Below, piece by piece: positions 32,801-45,654 of a stretch of DNA of 64,000 nt (position 1 is its first letter; each line of letters begins with the position of its first letter). The stretch comes from Trichobilharzia regenti (taxonomy: Eukaryota > Platyhelminthes > Trematoda > Strigeidida > Schistosomatidae), in NCBI GenBank assembly GCA_944472135.2, contig OX235263.1, positions 86,460,721 to 86,524,720 of the forward strand. Reading direction: 5' to 3'. The notes beneath the pieces are model-generated. The model worked only from the letters and a program-made list of their open reading frames with translations, was not told the origin of the DNA and did no database searches. Position numbers and translations under genes: made by a program.

Positions 32801-35800
32801 AGCAGTATTATTATTATTACTATTACTACTGAACACTGGTATAGCTGATTGTATTGCTATACAACATTGTGTATTCCATTTAGTCAATGATTTACACCAT
32901 TCTTCAGAATGTAAAGTATCCAATAAGATTAAAAGACGCATACTTCTCGATAAGTTTTTGAACGATTTCGATAGACATGCTAATTCCCATAAGTCAATAA
33001 GATTCTTTAAAGTAATTACACTTTCATCTGTTGAAAAACCAAAAAAAAAATGCTTTTTTTTTCTCTGAACAGTACTGGTGTATATGACAGTGAAGGGATC
33101 TTATATTTTTCAAATGTTTTATTTAAATGTAAGCAACAAATAAGCAGGAAGAAATGGAGGTGAATTGGAGGCCATACTCTGAGAAAACAAACCACCATCA
33201 GGTGAGTGACATCACAAGACAGGTCATCGCTCGAGTGGAACCTGAACAGGAAGAGGTGAGTTGGTCGTCAGTGCGAGGCTAGGGTAACATGGAGAAGGAG
33301 GTCATTTGAAGAGGAGATGAGAGCATGTGGGCAGACGCGGAGCCAGGCGAAAACATTAGCAGAGAACCGAACGCAATGGAGACGTCCGGGGCTGAAGCCC
33401 TACATTCCTCTGGGAACTAAAGGAAACAATAATAATAATAATAACTAGGAGAATATAAGAGAAGAGGTTTTCAATAAACAGTTACTCATTTTAGCGATAT
33501 CAAGCTACTGATGAAATTTATCAGTAGTATAGAAGGAGATATTCGTCGGCATAAAATCGCCATACAGTGGAGGGATAGATTTAACGTCAAAGAAAGCGAA
33601 TGATTCAGTGTTGCGGTAAAACATGCGAGACACAAAGAGAAGACAAGAAAGAAACACAATACGAAGGGTAGAAGGAGTAGAACATGGAAGATCTGTGCAA
33701 ATGATGACTTCAGATAAAGTGTACAGTGGTGGTACAACCGTTAGGACTTTCGCCGACCATGCACATGACCCGAGGTTCGATTCCCTGCCGACGCACACCT
33801 GATATCTATGGTCAGCCTGCAAAATTTGGGCTCCCGATATCCATGGTGAAAATTACATACTTGTACCAAAAATACAGTGTGGAATCAAGCTGAAATCAAA
33901 AATAAAAAATAATTTCCTTGTATAGAAATATTAAATTCCAAAGAAATATTCCTTTATATATTATTTCAATTAATACCAGCGTGGTACTTAAATAAATCAA
34001 AACAAGATCTGTTTTCTGAACGCTTCGCCGTGTGAGCCACAGCTTCTTCAGAAGATTTATTCGGATTTTTATTCATCATCAAAATATATAGTCAGAATGT
34101 TTTTTATACATAAATTGAAGTCAGTTTATTTGATGGTCACTTGACCATGGACATTTTTACCAATAGAATTATGGAAGCAGTCATCACATATATTTGTAAT
34201 GATTAATGTCAAACTGTTGTTGTGTTCGCTCTTCTATGGTTGATTTGTAAAGATTAGATTTGTATGAGTGTGTGTGTGTATGTATGTTATTTGTCATATG
34301 GAAAATTCGTGAATTCACATGTGATAAACATGATACTACATTTTTTTAAAAGGTCATGGAGGCTCATAGAGTGTTTGTTGTTTTTTCATCCGTCTTGCTT
34401 CATTAGAGTTTGTCATATAGGTGATAAGTCTATCCCTTCTTTCCTATTTATTGCATTCGATGTGGTTTAAATGTGGAAGGATTCAGAGGTCAACCTTTCC
34501 TAGAATTTCGACATTGTCTAAATCAATTATATGTCCGCTGTCTATCGCATGCATTGCTATAGACGATCCTTTTTCTAGAATTTTTAATTCTACTTCATTT
34601 CTAGGTGGACGTTTTGTGCATAGTCTATGTTCATTCACTCTGACCTTCACCTGTCTACTTCTCTCCCCTGTTTAGCAAGCTTCAAATTCTGAACACTTTA
34701 TCTTATAGACACGATTACTTTGTGACATTTTGGAAACCATATCTTTGACAGTCACCAAGGCTTTCTCTAGACAATTAGAGGGCTTGAAATACACTCTAAT
34801 ATTATACGAAGCAAATAGTCTTTGAAGTTGTTCAGCTGTGTCCTTTCGATATGGAATGGCTATCGTCAATAGCAATGATTTTTCAATTTTCTGTTTTCCC
34901 TTATGCTCATTTTGATTGATAATGTTATCTAGTAGTTTTTCCGGATAACCATTTTCAATCAAAATCTGTTTTATATTGGATATCTCATTCTCCATATCAT
35001 CATTATCTCTTGTTATAATGTTTATATCTCTGTCAAACGAGATTTAAAGCTACTGTAACCTTCATTCCTATTGGACGATCTGAATGGAAATTCAAATACA
35101 TGTTGGAATATGTCGGCTTTCTGTACATAGTAAACATTAGTTTCTCGTCAGTTTGTCTTTTTGCAAGACAATCAAGAAAGTTTAAAGTCCCCTGCGCTGA
35201 TTCTACTTCATTAGTAAACTCTATATATTCTGAGATTAAGTTAATTTCTGTTAGAAAGTTCTCTATTTCAGCTTTCCCTTATGACAATAAATGTGTCAAC
35301 TACACATCCGTACCATATTCTAGGATGACAACTAAAACTTGTCAATGCTTTCTTTTCTAGAGCTTTCATATACAGGTTTGCTACAATTGGAGATGCTGGT
35401 GAACCCACTGCAACTCCATTTGTTTGACAGTATAGTTTGTCTTTAAAGGTAAAATATGTAGATTCCCAACAAAGTTTTAGGCATTTTATAACTTCATCTA
35501 TTGATAATAATAAAGATTTAGTCAATACTTCCTGATCGTTGTCAAGTTCATATTTCATATTATCGAGTAAATCATATATAGGAATACTAGTAAATAGAGA
35601 AACCACATCATAATAATAAATAATTTTATTCATACATTTGGTTCCCTTGATAAATTTCGATAAAGAAAGGAAGACGAAATTTGCAGTATAAAATGATATC
35701 ATTCTATTTCACAGGTTCTCATCAGCTGCAGACTACCTGAAATTACAATTTCGTCTTCCTTTCTTTATCGAAATAATTTTATGACCTCACATGACCTTTT

Positions 35801-38800
35801 CCAAATGACAAATAACATACATACATACACACACATACACTCATAAAAAACTAATCTTTACAAATCAACTATATAAAAATATACACAACAACAGTTTGAC
35901 ATTAATCATTACAAATATATGTGATGACTTCATTATAATAAAGGTTTTTTGTATTTCTCAATGAATGAAAAACAAAACGATGTTGTTTTTACTGACATTT
36001 CGCTATTTAATGCTGATAGCTTTATCAAAGTATTTGAGTTGTTTCAAGTCTTCTTAGACGAGCACACTCTCTGATAACAGATGAGCAAGAAAAAAAAGAA
36101 GAAATATCAAACATTACTGAAACTCTCAAGCAAAACAACTACCCAAGGAACTTCATCAACAAAATCAACAGAGACATTAAGTATGGCCGAAAATACATTC
36201 CGAAAACATGGACATCAACAGTCGTCATTCCATATAGAGCAGAGACGTCAGACGATATCAGAAGAGTACTCAATCAGCTCGACATTAGAGTTTTCTTCAA
36301 AACATCGGACACACTTCAAAGGAACTTTGTCCATAAAAAAGACCAAATCCCTAAAGACTCTATCTAATTGTGTCTATAAAATAAAATGCTTGGAATGTGA
36401 TGCGATCTACATCGGGCAAACATCTCGAGAAATCAAAATCAGAAGAAATGAACACCGTAGAGCATCTCTTTGACCACCAAGAAATCCAATTGAACTAGAA
36501 AAACTTCAAAAATCATCAGCCATCGGTATACATGCTATAGAATCAGGCCACAAAATTGATTTTGACAATATTGAAATAATCCAGAAAAACTTCAGAAACC
36601 ACAAAGAACGTCTAATATCAGAAGCACTTCATATCAAGTGGAATACAAATTGCCTGAATAGGAATGATGGACTAAAACAGAATCTGACCTGGCTACAACA
36701 CCCCCCCCTACCCCATGAAGTAGCAAAATCAACAAAAATGTGATAAGCAAGTTCACTATGTAAACCACACACTACTTTCATAATTCTACACACTGATAAA
36801 ATCCAACAATCTACACTTGATTTTGTTATCTTAACCAATTCGCCAACTTGACAACCAAAAATGACTCCAGATTAACGAACGATGATCAAGTTAGTAAACT
36901 TTGTCTTGGTGTAATAACAGATAGACGGGAAAATCAAAAAATCCAATTCAATAATTAATATGACCCGTTGCACAAGAGGTGGCTCTCGTGGCCCAAGTGG
37001 TCTAGTGGATAACGCTTTGGCGTTCGAAACTATGGGTACTGGGTTCGAGCCTCGGTGGGAACATCATCACTCACTGAGAAATGCAGGTACATCCAGCTGA
37101 CGAGTCCCAAATAGGATGAAATGCGAATCCTAAATTCCACTGCTAGTCACCATCCACCAATTGTATCCTAGATATACTATTACCTTTGATATTTGGTTTG
37201 AGTGATCTTCATTGTTATTTTGACTTTCAATATGTCCTTTTAACTTGCCCTAAGTCTATTTTTTCTCACCCCCTAACTCTTTGTTATATATATGCTGAGA
37301 TTTTGTAAATTCCGGTTTAATAATACTTTGAGAAAGCTATTAGCACTAAATAGCGAAACGTCAGTAAAAACAATATCGTTTTGTTTTTCATTGATTGGGA
37401 AATACAAAAAACCTTTATTATATGTGAGCAGGGTGAAAAGTTGTCAGAAAACCGAAGGCAATGGAGGTGCGCAGCTGAAGCCCTATGCTCCTCTAGGAAC
37501 TAAAGGATACAATAATAATAATAATATGTGATGACTGCTTACATATTTCTATTGGTAAAAATGTCCATGGACAAATGACCTTCAAATAAACTGACTTCAA
37601 TTTATGTATAAAAAAACATTTTGACTATATATTTTGATGATGAATAAAAATCCGAATAACTCTTCTGAAGAAACTGTGACTTACACAGCGAAACATTCAG
37701 AAAACAGATCTTGTTTGGATTTTCTTAACACGCTGGGATTTTTTTCCTTCACGTTCCCCAGTGGAACATAGGGCTTCAAGCTAGAGGTTTAAGTTTATCT
37801 AGCAGTGTTGATTTTTACAGGATGGGGTTGCTAGCCTCATGCCTAACTTTCTCACTTTACCAGCTTTATTAATGGCGGGGATTAATTTAAATAATTTATA
37901 ATGAATCAACCTGACTCGGCGTTCAAATTATTCCAGGAAGTTCGTAAAACCTACCGTCTGGAAACTTAAAAATATTCCTTTACCAAGTTTCTTGTCTTTT
38001 AGCGTTATTATAATAGCACATTTTTATAGCAACAAAAAGGAATGTTTTGCAAAGATGTATCATTAAAAGATTTTCAAAGCCCTAGATATAATCAAAGGAC
38101 TGCTGGTACAACTTGAGCAGAAATCTTCAATTATTCAGCATGAAATTTGCTTCTACCAATTGTAAGCTGAGATAATGCTACAGGACTGGACTGGACTGCA
38201 TCGACTTCTGCCTTGAAGATAGGGAGATAAATAGTGGAGCGAGTTGACATCAGTTCACTTATTTTGGAAGTTGCATCAGCCAGCAAGGGGCTGATCGCTG
38301 ACGAAATCTAACCACACATACAAAAGGCTTATAAGGCATTTGCAAGGTAGCATTTTCTCTGGCGTAAACTTAATATCCGACCATCAATCAAAGGATTTGT
38401 ACAATGTGCCGTATTTTTTTTCAGTCCTTTATCTCTATGAGGCATGGCCACTGAAAGTGAAAGATATAAAGAGGCTGGGTCTCTCTGAACACAGATATTT
38501 TGAATGGGATAATATGATAAGTAATACTGAGGTTAGGCGTAGAGCGTATGTCAATCGATGAGATTGTGAAGGTGAATCGATTGAAATGGTTAGAATTCAT
38601 GTTCCACATGCCAAACCATCGCCTTTCCCAAAGTGCAATGTTAACCGACATTGGAATAGGTTGGAAACTATTACGGCAGCCAAACCAAACCCTGAAATCA
38701 GTTCATGCAGACTCTGACAGTGACCTCCTCTCCCCCCTATATCCAATAGGAAGTCATGTTTTATTTTTGATTACAGCTTGATTCCACACTGTATTTTCGG

Positions 38801-41800
38801 TACAAGTATGTAATTTTCACCATGGATATCGGGAGCCCAAATTTTTCAGGCCGACCATAGATATCAGGTGTGCATCGGCAGGGGATCGAACTTCGGGTCA
38901 TGTGCATGGTCGGTGAGAGTCCTAACCACTGTGCCACCGACACACATGTTATTATTCCTTCGCCCACGCATTTCTCCTTATTGTAGTTCTTTTGTAATCC
39001 TTGTTTTTCTTTTTTGATTTCCTTTCTATGCTACATGGAGTATGGCAATTTGAGCTGCTACATGAGATATAATGGGCAAACATTCATAGCTCAAATGGAT
39101 GATTTCAGTGTGTAGTTGTGTTCACTGATCTGGACAGGTTGTTGAAAAGCCTCCATATCCTTGCTAGGCAACAGAACTTCAGCCCCGAAGATTACTTGCA
39201 GATTGATATGAGTAGTACGTTAACAGTGGATGCAAGTTTCGTCTTATTTCACACTCATCAAGTACATGTGCTTGTTTGATGGTGTTCCTTCCTGAGATTC
39301 GAGTCTAAAACGACAATATATAAATCTTGATACCCGTTGCACAAGATGTATTTACTTTGGCTCAGTAGTTCATTTCATAACATCTTGACGTTTAAAAAAA
39401 TTATTGCCGCCAGATTCAAGTTTCAGTGGGAATACCATCCAATCGATGAGGTGAAAATGCATTCAAATGATGACTTTAAAATAAGATAAATCGTGCATCT
39501 TGGAGTTTACTGATAACCATCATCAATCAAGAAGAATTATTACAAATTACTGACTAAAAATGTTCAATTCCAGTTGATTTGTCGGTCCTAGTATGAACGA
39601 TTCAACGATACTTGGAGGTTTAAGTTTGTTTGAATAACAGTAGCTAAAAACAGCAGTCCAGAAGGTGAACTTCACGCTGATTGAAACTCGTCACTTGATA
39701 ATCATACCTATTATGGAGCATTCAGCTAGCTGATTATGGCTTCGAATCCTATTCCATTGATGAGGTTTCGGCAGTCACGCGATACGTGCGCTGATTACGC
39801 GTCGCATGGAATAGCTAGAGGTTGTTGTGTTTTATGCCGGACCTAGTAAGACAAGGACTCTGTAACTTAATGGATAACGCATTGAGGCATCCAACGATGA
39901 GTGCGGATACATTCAACTGACCAATCCCGAAATAAGATTGAAACACACCTTCTGGATTCCACTGCTAGCTATTGTCAACTGAGTAACACCTATTTCTGTC
40001 TATAGAGTTCTTAAACCGTAAATATAAACAAATAAGCCAGCTTGCTATTTCTCCTTTCATTTCACACATCAAAAGATGAAACCATGATCAATAATGTAGC
40101 TACATGAGGACTAAAATATACAACCTGGTTAATATCCCTAATTAATCTGTCTATCGCCTTCATTATTCACCACTTTCACAACACAAATACGTACACACAC
40201 ATACCTGTGAGAAGAACCACTGATATATATAAGCCACCTAAGCGAATATTTGTATACATAAGTCTCAGTCATCAACAGAATATGAACACACAAACACAAT
40301 GGATATTGTACCCCTTAGAGTTAAATGCGACCATCAACTGATAAAGTTTCACAGTGTTATACAGTAATGTTTACTGATGACGTTTCGAGCACAATTTATT
40401 GCTCATAATCATAACAAGGTATTCACAAGAGGTGGCTGAAGCTTTTGCCATAAGGATTATAATGATGAGTAAAACAGATAGAAGAAGCGTTAGTATCAAA
40501 TAACTATCCTAAAATTCATTAGGAAGTTCAGTAAAGACCAAAAGCAAAATAAAAATAATTGTGAAACTAGTAATGATAACATAAATAACAGAGAATATAA
40601 GTCATCCACAAACATAACATCGGCCAAAGTGGGCGTCCCTTCGAATAAGAATCCAAGAACACGAATCAGCCGTGAAAAGACATGATATAAATTCTTTAGT
40701 ATCAATGCATACAGACAATTATGGACATCAATTTGATTGGGATAATATCAAAATATTAAACAGAGGAAACACCAAATGTGCCAGGGAATTCCTAGAAGCC
40801 TGGTACTCAAACGAAAATGCCATTAATAAACACGTTAATATAAATGAAATATATCAACTAATAAAAAGCAAATCAGGTGACCAGAAAGTTTAAAATCCCA
40901 ATCAATAGAAAACAGTCAATACATATGTAAAGATGGTTGGTCACCAGGAGACGCAATTGTATCATCATTCATGAAGATTCTAAGTCATTTGACTTTATGC
41001 TAAATACTGCGCTGAAGATGTCGTCCAGAAAGACGACGAAAGCTCTGCAACTAAACCAACCAGCTCAGAGAACACTATTAATTGCAAATAAGTCATCCAC
41101 TGTTATATCATACAAAGAGAGGACGTCTGAGACTCTAGATAGGATTCTGAATAAAGCGGAATTAGAGTGACGTTCAAACATACAAACTCACTCAGGCAGG
41201 GTCATGCTCTGTAGGTTAAAGGACCCTGTCGGTTGACCCAATTAGACGAAATTATATAATTTACAAAAAGCCAGTAATGACTGTGAGCCAAGTCAATCAC
41301 ATTGGTCAAACTAGCAGGTTGGGGGTAGTCAGATTGTCGGAACATAAGAATTTAGCTAAGGGAAGAATGGTTGATCCCGAGAAGATAAGTAATTTAGAAA
41401 AAAGCTCAGCATCACATTACACTCCATGCATGCATTAACACACAACCATACAATAGGGTGAGAGTAGATTAAAACTCCAAGAAGTAATATAGGTGAGTGG
41501 AGAGAGAGAGAGGTTGATTACTGAATCCTTGTTCATTGAGTCTACACCCAACACATGCAGGAATGATTCATCACTCATACCTGAAATATGGAAAATACTA
41601 CTACCAATCAAATCAAGTGAAAAACAATGGAACTATATAAATGAAGTTAGGAAGTCGTGTGACTACCTTGATATGATTATGAGCAGTAATAAATTGTGCT
41701 CGAAACACGGTCATCAGTAAACATTACTGTATAGCACTGTGAGATTTTATCAAAACAAAATTTACCCATAATGGAATATCAACTGATTTCGAAATAACAG

Positions 41801-43644
41801 TTCGTATAGGCAGCTAGTTAGGTATGGTATAAGTGACGCAAAGCGACAAGTGCAGTGTAAATTAAATACTGTAATGCAATAAGATGAAGTAGTTTATCTG
41901 AAACGTGTAATGTACTGGCGATACACATTTCGGACATTCTCATCACACACGTACTTGTCATACACAGTTTTTATATAAAAGTCATGAATAAGTACAATAC
42001 AAGTCAGATTGTTTGCAGGTCAAGATCACAAATAATGGGTAGGGAGACGCAAAAGGTGTGGGTAAGAAAGGTAAAAAGAGAAAAAACAAGGCAAAGAAGG
42101 GGTTGAACATATTATGAAGTAAACTGGTCCTTGGTTCTAAATTGGATTACCAAGGGAGGTTTAAGGTGATAACAAATAGCTTTTGGACACATAGGACAGG
42201 TTTAAGTCTTTTTTTAACTAAGGCTTCAATGAATTTAAGTATGTGACCCAACCTTGTTTTATACATCGGCTTAAAGACATCGTTGAAATCAACCGTATGA
42301 CCTGTCTCTATTATGTGATTCGCTCTAGATGATGTTGGACATTTATTTCCGGGGTCAATTGTGTCTGGCGATTTCATTTGTTGTTGCAGCCACTTTGGAA
42401 TGCGTCTCCCTACCTATTATTTGTGATCTTGACCTGCAAACACTCTGACTTGTATTGTACTTATTCATGACTTTTATATAAAAACTGTGTATGACAAGTA
42501 CGTGTGTGATGAGAATGTCCGAAATGTGTATCGCCAATACATTACACGTTTCAGATAAACTACGTCTTCTTATTGTGTTGTCAAAATTCATAAAGGGAAC
42601 TAATTGCTTTAAATACTGTAATAATAATGAGACATTCAACACATTATAGAACACTGGATTACTAAAATAGGCACTAATTGTTATTCAGTTCGGTTTGGAC
42701 TTTCACGTTGACTAACTGGACCGAAGTTTTCAGTGTCTCAGGTTGACATGTCGGCGCTACTAGTGCAGATGCTTCAACGATGCTGATTTTAATTTGGTGG
42801 ATGGTGGACTAACAGTAGAATTCAGGGTGCGCATTTCAACCTAGTTTAGACTCATCACTTGGATATGCCTGCATACCACAGTGAGTTAGTGATGGTGTTC
42901 CCCCTGAGGCTCGAAGCTAATACCCACCATTTTAAACACAAAAGAGTTATCCACTAGATAGGTCAACAGTGGTCGAACACTCCAGTCCAATAAATCAATC
43001 GGTAGGAAAGTCCAAGTTGAATCATGCATTTTTTTATTCCACTTTGATATCTGTTTGTGAGTTATATGACTGCACAAGGCTTTTATATTGTTATGTACTA
43101 GTTTTCCCCGTCGCCAAATTGTTATGTACTCGTCGCTAAATTATTGTTATGGACTAGTCGAGAAACTAATAGTCCTGACGCAAGAAGGCGGAAATCAGAA
43201 GACCACTAGGTTTGCGATGATACTTCTATTTTCCAAACACAAGGAGAAGCAATAAGTGGTATCACACCAAAGTAAGTAGAGTAAGTAAGTCACACAAATT
43301 GTGAGAGCGAAATATATATGAATACCCAGACAAAGGGTGTGAACAAATCACTAGACAGTCTTAACATGAATGGCTAATTATAATGGAGTGTCGATCCTAA
43401 TATACATAGCAAAATATAGCGGACATGTCAACAACCACCATATATGGATATATGTCACCAAGCAACGGACTGTCAACAAACACTCATATTATATATTATA
43501 TAAGGGGAATATACATTGTTAAAGGAGACAGGTTCATCAAAGTGAAATGGTCACAGACTAAGAGAGCAATAGAAAGAGAGATCAACATACACATATATAT
43601 ATATATATATATATGTGGATACATATCATATATATAAGATGTGC

Positions 43645-43700
<56 letters not shown>

Positions 43701-45612
43701 CTTTGTTATTTTAGTTTTGAATAATTTCCCTGAAGAAGTTCGGACCAGTTTGCCGACAAAACGCGTTGGAATTAGGTATTTCAATTTCGCTGGACTTTAA
43801 CAAATATTGTGGTGAAAGCTGTCTGTAAGCTAAAATTTTAAACACCAATATACGTCAGTGTTTATGTCGAGAATCGGGGTCACGAGATAACAAAGCTTAA
43901 CCTTGAGGGACTAGCCGACCAATCACAACAGACTTAACGTGTACACATACGATTAGCTGACATACGGTCTGACATCCAAAGAAACAACCACAAAGAGATG
44001 ATAGATTAACTTTCAGTGAGAAAACAACCAATCAAAAGACGCTGTTTCGCTGGTAAGAGTAACGAATAATAATGTACATAAAAATCTATAAATATCTGTT
44101 GCTTGGTCCTTGTCTTCACTCGGCTCCCACTTATTTTGAAACTATTCGATTTTCAACGCAAGTATCAAGGCGGTCTTTCTATATGGGTCAGAAACTTGGC
44201 GTGTCACGAAAACGATTTCTAACAGACTGCAAATTTTTACAAACATCTGTCTTCGCTATGTATTAAAGATCAAATGGTCAGAAACAATTAGCAACAAGAA
44301 ACTCTGGCTGGGAACAAACCAACCATGAGCCGACAAAATATGTAGGAGAAAATAGAGATGGATCGGTCATATGCGACTGAAGAGGCCATCGAATGACATC
44401 GCACGTTAGCCATCACACGAGTGAGATGCAAATGGAAAACGACGAGTAGGTCGTCGCTTTGAAAGTGATATGGAGGAGATCTTGTGGCGAGGAGGAGATG
44501 ATAGATTATGGGGAATCGTGGACTCAGCTGAAGAGAACGGTAGAAGATACGACAAAGTGAAGATGTATTGTTGAAGCCTTGTGTTCCACTCGGACGTCAA
44601 AGGAATAATAATAATAATTCGATCATATCTTCGTCACAGTTTATATGAATTCTCAGAGTGTTCACCGAATAAATAAACTCAGTGATGGAATTATACTCTA
44701 CCAAAAATGTCCGCTTTCTTTTCTACTTCACTAATCTCAGACTTTTGAAATTTGTAAACCAACATCAAAGTCATCTACACGGTAGCCGAAAATTTTACCA
44801 TAGCAGTACGAATCAAACTTTTTCAAACTGCAGAAGCGATAGCGATCCGCATATTAAATGCTGCATACATTTTTACTCCTTATAATTACTAACTACTCAC
44901 TTGGTAACTAGACTGAAGTAAGCCGAGAGGGACTCAAACCCAGGATATACTGACTGAAAATTGAGTGTTCAAGCTAATGTGACACAATTTGAGAATGATA
45001 TCGCTGAAAAGAATAAATAACTCTTCATTGGATGCCTTTTCTTTTATAAAAGGACTTGGAAATTAAGTCAGTAAGCTCAGGGAAGCTAAACCACACCAAA
45101 AAAATCAATGATAATAATTGATTAATAATCTTTCACTGTTTATAAAAAAAATAGGCCTAAAGACACATCCCACCCTTACTCGCGGCATACCTTCAAATAT
45201 CCAATCACCTTTATTATTATCTGGTCCAATGTAGTATAGTACATAGGTGTCATATCGAATATCACTGTCAGATAAGCATTCACGAAAAAATTTACCAATC
45301 CCTCGAAGATACTGTTCAGACAATGGAAGTGGTAGTAGATTATCATGATCATTATCAACAGCAGCAGTATTTGTGATATTGTCGACTTTGTTCACCTGAC
45401 CTGATGATGTATAAACACAACCATATTTTTGTATTGAATAATAAGTGAAAAATTTCTCAATCAATAGCATTGACTTCATAAAAGGTGCTTTGTCAGATAA
45501 CAGCTGACTTGTTATTGAATTTGTTGATGATTTGATTGGTGTTTCTCGAGATGATGGATGATTACTAGAGGAAATAATGACAAAATACAGGACAATAAAA
45601 CTGATACTAATA

Positions 45613-45654
<42 letters not shown>

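Larger units (their letters stand above)
35938..37425 (+). mobile_element. Nested Penelope-like element with inverted tails
   Basis: 35,940-36,040 and 37,310-37,425 are inverted copies (GGTTTTTTGTATTTCTCAAT and complement; TTTCGCTATTTA and complement). Thumb-linker and GIY-YIG coding (36,081-36,690) lies between, plus a family C SINE. Confidence 0.75.
33995..37730 (-). mobile_element. Penelope-like element with inverted tails, hosting a nested PLE
   Basis: 33,995-34,190 and about 37,525-37,730 are inverted copies of one tail (both contain the GACATTTTTACCAATAGAA block or its complement). Between them are a minus-strand RT ORF (34,672-35,702), a second PLE (35,938-37,425) and an RTE tail (37,428-37,525). 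The junction ATATGTGATGACT occurs on both sides of the nested insert. Confidence 0.7.
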
